A stretch of 45,864 nucleotides of DNA from a bacterium (GCA_024226335.1 JAAELY010000083.1:1-45864); one strand, 5' to 3'; positions 1 through 6,794 are shown, counted from the stretch's first letter. The notes: generated from the letters alone by a model not told the origin. Translations and numbers: made by a program.

Positions 1-114
1 AAGGCTCATCTCCGGAGGCCGGGGAGTAGGCGCGTTTTCGGCACCAGCCGGACAGCGCCGCCGCGCGCGTTCGTATTCCTGGGTCTGGACCTGGGGCAGT
101 GAGTCCTAGAAGAC
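1..114. other. left-edge stretch without an assigned feature
   Basis: GC-rich sequence downstream of tRNA-Glu on the minus strand. I see no gene, tRNA or convincing terminator; it may be the edge of a feature outside the window. Confidence 0.4.
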
Positions 115-190
115 TGGTGGTCCCAACGGGAATCGAACCCGTGTCTCCAGGGTGAGAACCTGACATCCTAGACCGCTAGACGATGGGACC
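115..190 (-). tRNA. tRNA-Glu (anticodon CUC)
   Basis: The minus strand folds as a full cloverleaf. The acceptor stem GGTCCCA/TGGGACC pairs over 7 bp, the T-loop is TTCGATT, and the anticodon loop TTCTCAC gives anticodon CTC, which reads GAG (Glu). The discriminator A and a genome-encoded CCA tail (115-117) are present. It is transcribed on the same strand as gltX and tRNA-Gln further right. A promoter-like element lies just upstream at 205-233. Confidence 0.96.
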
Positions 191-204
191 AGTCGGAAGG
201 CGGC

Positions 205-233
205 AAGGTAGGGGGGGCGCCCCGGCTCGTCAA
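205..233 (-). promoter_or_regulatory. putative sigma-70 promoter of tRNA-Glu
   Basis: On the minus strand there is a -35-like TTGACG (228-233), a 17-nt spacer and a -10-like TACCTT (205-210). This puts a start near 198, a few bases before the tRNA 5' end at 190. The -10 match is only 3/6, so this is a position-supported prediction. Confidence 0.4.
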
Positions 234-284
234 ACCGGGGCCCGGGCGATCCGCGCGTTTGGCCCCGCGAGGCCACGACGTACG

Positions 285-326
285 AGACCCCCGGCCCGCC
301 GCGTTTCCGCAGCAGACCGGGGGTCT
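285..326 (-). terminator. hairpin downstream of the H1-like gene
   Basis: AGACCCCCGG (285-294) and CCGGGGGTCT (317-326) form a perfect 10-bp inverted repeat with a 22-nt spacer. It starts 28 nt after the stop codon of the minus-strand H1-like gene. No U-tract follows, so it may be a 3'-end stabilising or Rho-assisted hairpin more than a classical intrinsic terminator. Confidence 0.35.
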
Positions 327-353
327 ACGCTGAGACGGTCAAACCTGTTTGGT

Positions 354-695
354 TCAGCCCTGCCGTCGCTTCATCGTGCGCCGCTTCTTGGAAGCGGTCC
401 AGCGAGTCGTCTTCGCCGGAGTTCGACGCTTCGCCGTGGTGCGGCGCTTCGCCGTCGTGCGACGCTTCGGCGTGGTCCGCTTCTTCGCCGTCGTCTTGCG
501 CTTCATCGCCGGCTTCGGCTTCGACGCTGTCTTGAGCTTCGCAGCTGCGTTCTCAGTGGACTTCATGGCTTCGCGAAAATACTTCGCCATCTGCTTGTCC
601 ATGGGATAGTGCTTGCTGAAGTAATTGGCGAATCGCTGCCAATCGTTGTTCATCTTCGACGTGTGCCAAACTCTTTTTGCGACCTTGATTGCCAT
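354..695 (-). CDS. histone H1-like, lysine/arginine-rich protein
   Basis: This is a 113-aa protein. Residues 1-50 form a compact, moderately charged N-terminus with an aromatic cluster (NDWQRFANYF). From residue 53 on it is an extremely basic, low-complexity tail. Residues 65-94 are five hexapeptide units of the type K-[RK]-[RK]-T-[TP]-[AP], encoded by five 18-bp DNA repeats. Such tails occur in bacterial H1-like nucleoid proteins (Hc1/Hc2, BpH1 and AlgP types), where they bind DNA non-specifically. The ATG at 695 is preceded by GGGGAG at a 9-nt spacing, which supports the start. The N-terminal domain is not recognised. A DNA- or RNA-binding role is inferred from composition only. Confidence 0.75.
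   Translation of the reverse strand: MAIKVAKRVWHTSKMNNDWQRFANYFSKHYPMDKQMAKYFREAMKSTENAAAKLKTASKPKPAMKRKTTAKKRTTPKRRTTAKRRTTAKRRTPAKTTRWTASKKRRTMKRRQG
414..503 (-). repeat. five tandem 18-bp repeats inside the H1-like gene
   Basis: Units lie at 414-431, 432-449, 450-467, 468-485 and 486-503. Each encodes K[R/K][R/K]T[T/P][A/P], with scattered synonymous and non-synonymous differences. Copy number in such basic tails often varies between strains (general knowledge of the class). Confidence 0.85.
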
Positions 696-944
696 GTGGT
701 TGTACTCCCCACGATTTTCAATGAACCCGGTTTCGGACGAAATTCACGAAAGCGTTAGCTTTTACTTTCGGCCAGCCCGTGAAGCTGCCGATCGGTGCTG
801 CTTTTTCGCGCTTGAAAATCTCGGCGCACGGGGTTCTGCTGTTGGCGAGTTCGAGTGGACTGCGCGATGGTGAGCGCTCGTTGCGCCCGGTGACGCGATT
901 GCGTGTGGGAACGGAAGCACCCGGAAATAGAGGAGAATTCCGAA

Positions 945-1739
945 GTGAGTGAGATGAGTGACGAGCCGGGACAGCCGATCACGGGTCTGAAGAGCGGGCA
1001 AATGCCCGAGAACGTTTTCCTCGCCGGGGATCCGGCGAGGGTCGCGCGAATATCGAAGAACTGGTCGAACACGCGCGAGGTCTGCAATGTGCGCGAGTAC
1101 CGCGTCGTGGTCGGAGAGCACGAAGGCGTGACGATGGCCGCCGCCTCCACCGGTATTGGCGCACCGAGTACCGCGATCCTGGTCGAGGAGCTTGCCAAGG
1201 TCGGGGGGAAGCGCTTCATCCGCATCGGCAACTCCGGCGGACTCGCACCTGATCTCGATCTGGGCGACCTGGTGATCACCACTGGTTCGGTGCGCGACGA
1301 CGGAACTTCGCGAAGCTATATCACGACCGAGTATCCGGCAGTGGCCAGTTACGACGTCGTCAGTGCACTGGTGTCAGCAGCGCGATCGCTCGGCGTGCAC
1401 CACCAGGTGGGCATCACCTGGTCCATGGATGCGTTCTACGCGCGCAACGCCGTACTCGGCGAAGGTGGAGCGATCGAACCCATGAGCTACGGCGGCTACC
1501 GTCCGCCCGAGCTGTCCAGTCGTATCGAGCAATTGCGAGCCGCTCGCGTGCTCAACGCCGAAATGGAAAGCGGCATCCTGCTCACGCTGGCAAATCTCTA
1601 CGGGCTTTCAGCGGGTTGTGTGTGTGTCGTATCGGATCGCGCTCCGTGGCCGGGCCCGGCTGAACTCGACATCGACAAAAACATGGACTCCGCCATTTCC
1701 GTCGCGCTGGCGGCGATGCTGCATCTCGCGAAGAATTGA
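945..1739 (+). CDS. nucleoside phosphorylase, Udp/DeoD (PNP_UDP_1) family
   Basis: Predicted to cleave a nucleoside with phosphate to a free base and (deoxy)ribose-1-phosphate in the cytosol. Family landmarks with this start: the phosphate-site GDPARV around residues 28-33, STGIGAPST (68-76), RIGNSGG (93-99) and the ribose-site EMES (206-209). The overall layout is closest to E. coli uridine phosphorylase (Udp). However, the loop that carries the uracil-binding Gln and Arg in Udp (FYPGQER) reads FYARNAV here, so substrate is uncertain and no symbol is given. The GTG at 945 was chosen because AGAGGAG (929-935) sits 9 nt upstream; an ATG at 954 and a GTG at 903 are alternatives. Its TGA overlaps the TTG start of nagA, implying translational coupling and a shared salvage role. 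Confidence 0.88.
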   Translation: MSEMSDEPGQPITGLKSGQMPENVFLAGDPARVARISKNWSNTREVCNVREYRVVVGEHEGVTMAAASTGIGAPSTAILVEELAKVGGKRFIRIGNSGGLAPDLDLGDLVITTGSVRDDGTSRSYITTEYPAVASYDVVSALVSAARSLGVHHQVGITWSMDAFYARNAVLGEGGAIEPMSYGGYRPPELSSRIEQLRAARVLNAEMESGILLTLANLYGLSAGCVCVVSDRAPWPGPAELDIDKNMDSAISVALAAMLHLAKN

Positions 1740-2926
1740 GCGATCGCAGCATCTGGGCCGCGCGCGCGATCACGCCTCAGGGGGTGCTCGAGCGGGTCCG
1801 CCTGGAGGTGCGTTCGGGTCGCATCGCCGAGCTTCTGGCGGACACCGACCCTGGACCCGACGACGAACGCTTCGACGACGCCACACTGGTGGCCGGTCTG
1901 GTCGATCTTCAGGTGAACGGCGCTGACGGCGGTTCCTATGACGATCCCGATCCCGCGGCTCGTCGGCGCGCAACCGACTACCACCTGCGCTCGGGTACCA
2001 CGAGTCTGCTGGCCACTCTGGTGACCGCGCCGCTGGACCACTTGGAGGCAGCGCTTCGGCGGCTCGCTCCCGAGGTCAGCGAAGACGGGCCGGTGCTCGG
2101 CGTACACCTCGAAGGCCCATTCCTTTCCGAGGCCAAGAGCGGTGCACATGCCAGTCGCAACCTATGCGATCCGACGCCCGGTGCGCTTTCAGGCCTGCTC
2201 GACGCTGCCGGTCCTTCTTTGCGCATGCTCACCCTGGCGCCCGAACGCGAGGGCGCGCTCGACGCGATTGAGCGCTTGGCCAAGGCCGGGGTCGTCACCG
2301 CCGCCGGTCACTCCCTGGCCAGCTTCGAGCAGCTTCGGGCCGCGATCGATCGCGGTCTTTCCTTCGTGACGCACGTGGGCAATGCCAGCGACTGGCCTTC
2401 CCGACCCTATGACGAAGCTCTCGGCTACCGGCGCTCGGAGCCCGGTCTGATCGGCGCCTTCATGGTCGATGAGCGCCTGCGCGGGAGCGTGATTCTCGAC
2501 GGTCGGCATCTGCACCCGCAACTGGCTGCGGCGCTCTACCGGTTGCGCAAGCGCGCGTTGCTACTCGTTTCCGATGCCACACCCGCCGCGGGTCTGCCTC
2601 CGGGGGAGTATCCGATGGGCGCGCTGCGCGCGACCGTGCATTCCGAAGGCTATGCGACCGCCGGTCAGGGCCTGGCCGGCAGTACGATCACCCTGCTCGA
2701 CGCCGTGCGTATTGGGGTGGACGAGGCCGGGATCCCTCTGCCCGACGCGCTTCACATGGCCAGCGAGGGACCGGCGAGCCTGATCGGTGCCCAGCGAAAA
2801 GGCCGTTTGGCGACGGGCTGTGACGCGGATCTCTTGCTCCTGAATGAGCGCCTCGAAGTCCGCGCACTGTACCGCGCCGGGGCGCCAGTGGTGACTGGAA
2901 AAGTCCGGCCAGGTGCTTCTGGGTAG
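1736..2926 (+). CDS. nagA: N-acetylglucosamine-6-phosphate deacetylase
   Basis: Removes the acetyl group from GlcNAc-6-phosphate in amino-sugar and cell-wall recycling; cytosolic, metal-dependent amidohydrolase. At 396 aa it has the usual length. Visible motifs: the Q-x-N form of the first metal motif (DLQVNG, 57-62), the metal ligand Glu in HLEGPF (E126), H192 in GHS, H213 in THVGNA, and the catalytic Asp in VSDAT (D280). The TTG start overlaps the preceding stop in the sequence TTGA, so translation is probably coupled to the nucleoside phosphorylase. No nagB is present in the window. Confidence 0.93.
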   Translation: MSDRSIWAARAITPQGVLERVRLEVRSGRIAELLADTDPGPDDERFDDATLVAGLVDLQVNGADGGSYDDPDPAARRRATDYHLRSGTTSLLATLVTAPLDHLEAALRRLAPEVSEDGPVLGVHLEGPFLSEAKSGAHASRNLCDPTPGALSGLLDAAGPSLRMLTLAPEREGALDAIERLAKAGVVTAAGHSLASFEQLRAAIDRGLSFVTHVGNASDWPSRPYDEALGYRRSEPGLIGAFMVDERLRGSVILDGRHLHPQLAAALYRLRKRALLLVSDATPAAGLPPGEYPMGALRATVHSEGYATAGQGLAGSTITLLDAVRIGVDEAGIPLPDALHMASEGPASLIGAQRKGRLATGCDADLLLLNERLEVRALYRAGAPVVTGKVRPGASG

Positions 2927-3010
2927 CTCCCGCAAGTCAAGTTGTACGACACGGGGCCGATTGGCACCAAGAGATCTTTCGGGACGGATGTTCCCTGCGA
3001 GGAGACTTTC

Positions 3011-3337
3011 ATGCGCAATCTCGGTCGTAACCTGCTAGTTGGACTTGTACTCGCGGGGCTACTCGGTATGGCGGGCCCGGCATCCGCAGTCGGATATGAG
3101 GATTCGCTGGACGATTGTGCGTATCCGAAGGTTTTCGACGTTGCCGTCATGCGCCCGCTTTCCTTCGTTACGATGGTGGCCGGCGCCGTGGTGCTCGTCT
3201 TTCCGGTTGGCCCGATTGCAGGCGTCACTGCGCCGCAACAGTTCGGTGAAGTCGCGGAAGCGCTGGTCGTTTCGCCTGCGCGTTTCACGTTCAAGCGCCC
3301 ACTCGGTGAGTGCTCGGGCGTGACCGTCGCCTACTGA
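3011..3337 (+). CDS. small exported or membrane protein of unknown function
   Basis: The protein is 108 aa. It has a clear signal peptide (basic MRNLGRN, a hydrophobic core, then PASA at residues 23-26 as a likely cleavage site). The mature part starts VGYEDSLDDC and contains a second hydrophobic segment (about 50-72) after MRPLSF, then TFKRPLGEC. A reading frame extends upstream to 2942, but the ATG at 3011 has GAGGAG at about 7 nt and begins the signal peptide, so it is preferred. I recall similar short proteins with an RPLG...PARYTF pattern in proteobacteria, but no function is known to me. It appears monocistronic and is followed by a strong hairpin terminator at 3368-3401. Confidence 0.75.
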   Translation: MRNLGRNLLVGLVLAGLLGMAGPASAVGYEDSLDDCAYPKVFDVAVMRPLSFVTMVAGAVVLVFPVGPIAGVTAPQQFGEVAEALVVSPARFTFKRPLGECSGVTVAY

Positions 3338-3367
3338 TTCACTCGCTTCTACCCACAGGAAGCACAG

Positions 3368-3401
3368 AGAGCCATCGCGGTCTTCGGACTGCGATGGCTT
3401 T
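3368..3401 (+). terminator. intrinsic terminator-like hairpin after the small exported protein
   Basis: AGCCATCGC (3370-3378) pairs with GCGATGGCT (3391-3399). The stem continues through a G-U pair and GTC/GAC to a UUCG tetraloop (3383-3386), giving 13 bp in all. A short TTTC follows. It lies 32 nt after the stop codon. The UUCG loop makes it very stable, but the U-tract is weak. Confidence 0.7.
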
Positions 3402-3435
3402 CGCGCGTCTGGCGCTGGTCTCTTCGGTCGATCGT

Positions 3436-3479
3436 TAAAGAAAAACCGGGGGGCCGAGCCTTTCGGCTGGCCCCCCGGT
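3436..3479 (-). terminator. strong intrinsic terminator on the minus strand
   Basis: ACCGGGGGGCC-g-AGCC (3445-3460) pairs with GGCTGGCCCCCCGGT (3465-3479) around a TTTC loop, with one bulged G. Read on the minus strand, the stem is followed directly by TTTTTCTTT, a textbook U-tract. On the plus strand no U-tract follows. No minus-strand gene is recognised upstream of it. Confidence 0.75.
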
Positions 3480-3917
3480 CATCCTGGGAAGGGAAGGGTG
3501 GATGAAGAAGCGATGAGCAAAACTCGTTGAACCGGTCAGCACCCGATTTCCGAAAGCGACCCGCGGGGGCAAGAGGCGATCTCTGCGTTGGACGGAGGGA
3601 GTACAGCCATTCCGGACGCGATCTCTCTTGCGATGTCTCAAACCCCCACGGGTCTCGGGTTGGGTGCTATCGGTTGCACTGGTTATGACGGGGGCGCCGG
3701 GGAAATCTTCAATGCCCCCAAAAAAACTCTCGGATCGGAGACCTCTTTCGCGGAGCAGCGGCCGAGCCCGCCGAGTTGCACACGAACTGCGTCCGGGCTC
3801 CCGCCAGTCCGATGAACCTGGGGTCCGCAGTCCGCGCGCGATAGTCTCCACGAAGACCCATCCAGTGGGAGCCCAGATGTCCGTCGATCACCACACCATC
3901 ACCCCGAGCGCGACCTG

Positions 3918-4523
3918 ATGCTCAAGACGCTGCTTCTGGCCGCGGCAATTGCCACGCATCAGGTTCCGATGGACGTCTACGTAATGAACGATCTGGTCGT
4001 GGACAATCCGAACTGGCGAGAGGACGTCCGCACCCTGATCGAGCACGCGAACCGGCGCTATCAGGCGGTGCAGGTTTCGGATCCCGCGTACCCAACCCCC
4101 GACTTTCCCTGCCCGTTCGAGATCCATATCAAGAAGCTCGAGGTCTTCGACGGCCGGGACCCGAAGCTTCAGCGCCGGCGCGGCGGCATGGGCAAGAAGC
4201 CGGGGCTCTACCTGGCGACCGGACCCGGCCCGGCTTGGTCGCTTCTCGGCCTGCCCAAAGCCTATGTGTGGACCGGACCGGCATTGCTGCACAAGAAATA
4301 CGGCACCAGCTGGCGAATCGCGCACGAGATCGGCCACACCCTGGGCCTCGGGCATATCGTGGTCGACGGACCCGAGGACGCCTGCACGATGATGAGCTAC
4401 GGCAAGGCGCTGTTGAAGTACGCGCCCTGTCGCAAGGCGGCGCCCGCGCAACGCCTGTCGCGGGCGCAGTGCCAGCACCTGCTGAGCCATCCGCGCGTAC
4501 GCCGCGTTCCGCCGCCCGACTGA
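3918..4523 (+). CDS. predicted secreted metzincin-type zinc metalloprotease
   Basis: The protein is 201 aa. The zinc site HEIGHTLGLGH (136-146) is a full HExxHxxGxxH motif. A Met-turn candidate (CTMMSYG, residues 156-162) lies at the expected distance, so this is a metzincin-fold peptidase. A short hydrophobic N-terminus (residues 4-12) may be a signal peptide, and several cysteines (C65, C156, C171 and one near residue 185) fit an exported, disulphide-bonded protein. No propeptide or extra domain is present, so it is a minimal catalytic domain. The ribosome site before the ATG is weak. It stands alone between a gene-free stretch and tRNA-Gln. Substrate is unknown. Confidence 0.8.
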   Translation: MLKTLLLAAAIATHQVPMDVYVMNDLVVDNPNWREDVRTLIEHANRRYQAVQVSDPAYPTPDFPCPFEIHIKKLEVFDGRDPKLQRRRGGMGKKPGLYLATGPGPAWSLLGLPKAYVWTGPALLHKKYGTSWRIAHEIGHTLGLGHIVVDGPEDACTMMSYGKALLKYAPCRKAAPAQRLSRAQCQHLLSHPRVRRVPPPD

Positions 4524-4564
4524 GTTCGAAGCCGCGGCCCGAGCCTCGGGTTTGGAGAAACCGA

Positions 4565-4638
4565 TGGCTGGCGGACTAGGATTTGAACCTAGATCAATGG
4601 GACCAGAACCCACCGTCCTACCATTAGACGATCCGCCA
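4565..4638 (-). tRNA. tRNA-Gln (anticodon CUG)
   Basis: On the minus strand the acceptor stem TGGCGGA pairs with TCCGCCA. The anticodon loop TTCTGGT gives CTG (reads CAG, Gln), and the T-arm is CTAGG-TTCAAAT-CCTAG. The discriminator is G, with an encoded CCA (4565-4567). It lies 65 nt downstream of the gltX stop codon on the same strand. Confidence 0.95.
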
Positions 4639-4643
4639 GCGGA

Positions 4644-4667
4644 AGACGCCCCGGTGAAGCGGCGTCT
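4644..4667 (-). other. hairpin in the leader between gltX and tRNA-Gln
   Basis: AGACGCC (4644-4650) and GGCGTCT (4661-4667) form a perfect 7-bp stem with a 10-nt loop. It sits between the predicted tRNA-Gln promoter and the tRNA 5' end. No U-tract follows on either strand, so a processing or attenuation role is only a guess. Confidence 0.35.
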
Positions 4668-4679
4668 ACGTGAGTCGGG

Positions 4680-4707
4680 AGTATAGATCCCCGATCCTGA
4701 GCTTCAA
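4680..4707 (-). promoter_or_regulatory. putative promoter of tRNA-Gln overlapping the gltX stop codon
   Basis: On the minus strand there is a -35-like TTGAAG (4702-4707), a 16-nt spacer and a -10-like TATACT (4680-4685, 5/6 match). The -35 overlaps the gltX stop codon. This would allow independent tRNA-Gln transcription in addition to read-through from gltX. Confidence 0.5.
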
Positions 4708-6119
4708 TCGGTCTGTGGGATTTGCTCCTGAACCTCGGCCAGGCGGCGCAGTGTGCGCTCGCGGCCCAGGGCCACCAGGGTCTCGAAGATTCCCGGGCTG
4801 ACCGAGGTGCCCGATACGGCCACGCGGACCGGCTGCGCCAGCGCTCCCATCTTCAACTCGCACTTCTCGAGCACGGCGTTGAAGGCCCCTTCCAGTCCGG
4901 CCTCATCCCAGTCCGGCAGTTTCTCGAACAACGCCGCCAGCTGCGTCAGTGGTTCGGCGGCGCCCGGCTTGAGGAACTTGCGTACCGCCTTGGGCTCGTA
5001 TTCGAGTGGGTCGACGAAATAGCTGCTGGCCTTCTCGGCCATCTCGACCAGGGTCTTGCTGCGCTCGCGCAGAAGATCGACCAGCGACTGGAAGCTGGTG
5101 TCGTCGTTCAACTCGTCGGATACGAAGCGGCTCAGGTGTCTCAGCAACTCCTCGCGGGGCAAAGACTTGATGTACTGCTGGTTGAGCCAGATGAGTTTGT
5201 CGTCGTGTACCTGGGAAGGGGAGCGACCACAGCCTTCGAGTGTGAACAACTCGACGAGTTTGTCGGCATCGAAGATCTCCAGATCACCGTGGCTCCAGCC
5301 CAGACGGGAAATATAGTTGAGTACTGCCTGAGGCAGGAAACCGCGGTCGCGGTAGGCCTGCACCGATACCGATTCGACCCGCTTCGAAAGTTTCTTGCCG
5401 CCGGACTCGACGAGTAGCGGCACGTGAGCGAACTGCGGAGGCGGCAATTCCAGGGCGGTGTAGAGCAGCAACTGGCGCGAGGTGCTCGTCATGTGCTCCC
5501 GGCCGCGCACGACGTGGCTCACGTGCATGTCGTGATCGTCGATCACCACGGCCAAGTGGTAGATTGCCGTACCGTCGGTCCGTGCGACGATGAAGTCGTC
5601 CAGTTCCGCTGCATCCTGGCCGCTGGACCCCGCGATCAGATCGTTCCAGCGCGTCACTGCGCCTTCGTCGGGCACCTTGATGCGCACGCAAAAACTCTCG
5701 CTGCAGTTCGCGGGGATGTTCTTGTCGCGGCACCTTCGGTCGTAGCCTGGATTGCGTCCGGCCGCCCTGGCTGCCTCGCGCATGGCGTTGACCTGGTCGG
5801 GAGTGCAGGTGCAGCGGTAGGCGTGACCGCCCTCCAGGAGCTGGTTGACGGCCTCCTGGTAGCGTCGAGAGCGCTCGCTCTGACGCGGGATGCCCTCGAA
5901 CCCTGGGACAGGGTCGAAGTCGATGCCCAGCCACTCCATGGCCTCCAGCAGCAGCTGTTCGGACTCCTCGCTCGAACGTTCGCGGTCGGTGTCTTCGAAG
6001 CGCAAGAGGAACGAGCCGCCCTCGTGGCGGGCCAGCGCCCAGTTGTACAGCGCGGTGCGAGCGCCTCCGATGTGGAGAGCGCCGGTCGGGCTCGGCGCGT
6101 AGCGGGTGATGACGGACAT
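4704..6119 (-). CDS. gltX: glutamyl-tRNA synthetase (class I)
   Basis: Charges tRNA-Glu with glutamate. In bacteria without GlnRS it also mis-charges tRNA-Gln for GatCAB. At 471 aa it is full length. It has the HIGH signature as HIGG (16-19) in the RYAPSPTG context, the KMSKS signature as KLSKR (243-247), and a zinc site C103-x-C105...Y126...C130 that matches the E. coli enzyme's CxC/YxxxC set. It is the only long gene on the minus strand here and is divergent from yceD. Whether it is discriminating cannot be read from the sequence by eye. Confidence 0.97.
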   Translation of the reverse strand: MSVITRYAPSPTGALHIGGARTALYNWALARHEGGSFLLRFEDTDRERSSEESEQLLLEAMEWLGIDFDPVPGFEGIPRQSERSRRYQEAVNQLLEGGHAYRCTCTPDQVNAMREAARAAGRNPGYDRRCRDKNIPANCSESFCVRIKVPDEGAVTRWNDLIAGSSGQDAAELDDFIVARTDGTAIYHLAVVIDDHDMHVSHVVRGREHMTSTSRQLLLYTALELPPPQFAHVPLLVESGGKKLSKRVESVSVQAYRDRGFLPQAVLNYISRLGWSHGDLEIFDADKLVELFTLEGCGRSPSQVHDDKLIWLNQQYIKSLPREELLRHLSRFVSDELNDDTSFQSLVDLLRERSKTLVEMAEKASSYFVDPLEYEPKAVRKFLKPGAAEPLTQLAALFEKLPDWDEAGLEGAFNAVLEKCELKMGALAQPVRVAVSGTSVSPGIFETLVALGRERTLRRLAEVQEQIPQTD

Positions 6120-6127
6120 AGCGGCGC

Positions 6128-6133
6128 ATGATA
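6128..6133 (-). promoter_or_regulatory. possible -10 element for gltX
   Basis: The minus strand reads TATCAT (5/6 to TATAAT) 9 nt upstream of the gltX ATG. No convincing -35 is found at the right distance, so this is a weak call. If used, the leader would be almost absent. Confidence 0.25.
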
Positions 6134-6157
6134 GCAGCCCGTTCCCCGAGCCTCGGG

Positions 6158-6186
6158 TTGACAGCCCAAGTCTTCCGGTCTAGATA
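6158..6186 (+). promoter_or_regulatory. sigma-70-like promoter for the yceD-rpmF-fab run
   Basis: A perfect -35 TTGACA (6158-6163) is followed by a 17-nt spacer and TAGATA (6181-6186). The predicted start, near 6193, is 35 nt before the yceD GTG. The -35 is directly preceded by the inverted repeat CCCGAG-C-CTCGGG (6145-6157). Confidence 0.55.
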
Positions 6187-6227
6187 GAGCATTCGCTCAA
6201 CTATTTGAACTATTTGGGGTTTTCGAC

Positions 6228-6794
6228 GTGGCCGGATTCAGCCTGCGCCCCGAAGACGTCTTGGAAAGCCCGCTTTCCTTCGAACTGGTTTCCGATCCCG
6301 GGTGGTGGGAGGAAGCCCGTCGGGTTCTGGGCGATTCCGAACTCTCGCTGGCTGAGCCGTTCGAGCTGCATCTGGAGGCGTATCGCATCGGTGCGCGGCT
6401 GTTGGTTCGCGGCCATCTGCGCGGGGCCATCGAATTGGTGTGTGGACGCTGCACTTCGGTCTTTCGCCGGATTTTCGAAGAACCCGTCGAGTTGCTGCTG
6501 GAGCCGGCGTCCAGAACCCAGGAGCTGCCCGAAAGTGGCATCGCCCTGGACCCCGAAGATCTCCAACTCGGGCACTATGGCGGCGACGAGCTAGACTTCG
6601 GGCCGATTATCCTGGAGATTCTGGCGCTCGAGTGGCCCATGCAGCCGCTGTGCTCGAAATCTTGTCTCGGTCTGTGCCCGGTCTGTGGTCGCAACCGAAG
6701 CAAAGAAGGCTGCACCTGCGAGACGGGCGAAAAGAACCGCCCTTTCGCGGGACTCGATAAGTTACTGGAGCGGTCCCGGTCCAAGGGACGCTGA
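6228..6794 (+). CDS. yceD: YceD/DUF177 family protein
   Basis: Members of this family sit directly upstream of rpmF in most bacteria and are linked to 23S rRNA and ribosome large-subunit maturation (family knowledge; the mechanism is unclear). The 188-aa protein has the conserved cysteine pairs: CGRC near residues 72-75 and a second set in the C-terminal third (CSKSCLGLCPVCG, then CTC). The GTG start at 6228 follows a good promoter. rpmF begins 24 nt downstream. Confidence 0.9.
   Translation: MAGFSLRPEDVLESPLSFELVSDPGWWEEARRVLGDSELSLAEPFELHLEAYRIGARLLVRGHLRGAIELVCGRCTSVFRRIFEEPVELLLEPASRTQELPESGIALDPEDLQLGHYGGDELDFGPIILEILALEWPMQPLCSKSCLGLCPVCGRNRSKEGCTCETGEKNRPFAGLDKLLERSRSKGR

Larger units (their letters stand above)
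3338..3917. other. gene-free 580-bp stretch
   Basis: No reading frame here looks like a real protein on either strand: candidates lack family features, plausible composition and convincing ribosome sites. The left part contains two hairpins, the plus-strand one at 3368-3401 and a minus-strand terminator at 3436-3479. The remaining region (about 3480-3917) could be the body of a minus-strand non-coding transcript or very short gene. I could not match it to tmRNA, RNase P RNA, SRP RNA or a known riboswitch by eye. Confidence 0.6.

Noticed and set aside
219-241. 7-bp GC hairpin (GCCCCGG/CCGGGGC) considered as a terminator
   Set aside because: It overlaps the predicted tRNA-Glu promoter and has no U-tract on either strand.
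755-1282. Minus-strand frames opposite the nucleoside phosphorylase
   Set aside because: Antisense shadow with Ser/Arg-rich composition and no ribosome site.
3661-3690. Minus-strand string CCAGTGCAAC resembling part of RNase P RNA
   Set aside because: The obligatory GAGGAAAGTCC and 3' helix motifs are absent nearby.
3435-3851. Long minus-strand reading frame (138 codons)
   Set aside because: Its C-terminal part runs through the intrinsic terminator hairpin, and the composition is Arg/Pro-rich with no family features; judged a GC-driven frame.
3588-3918. Two plus-strand frames in the gene-free stretch
   Set aside because: No ribosome site, domain or plausible protein composition could be supported.
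4722-6131. Long plus-strand frames opposite gltX
   Set aside because: They are antisense shadows of a clearly real gene in GC-rich DNA.
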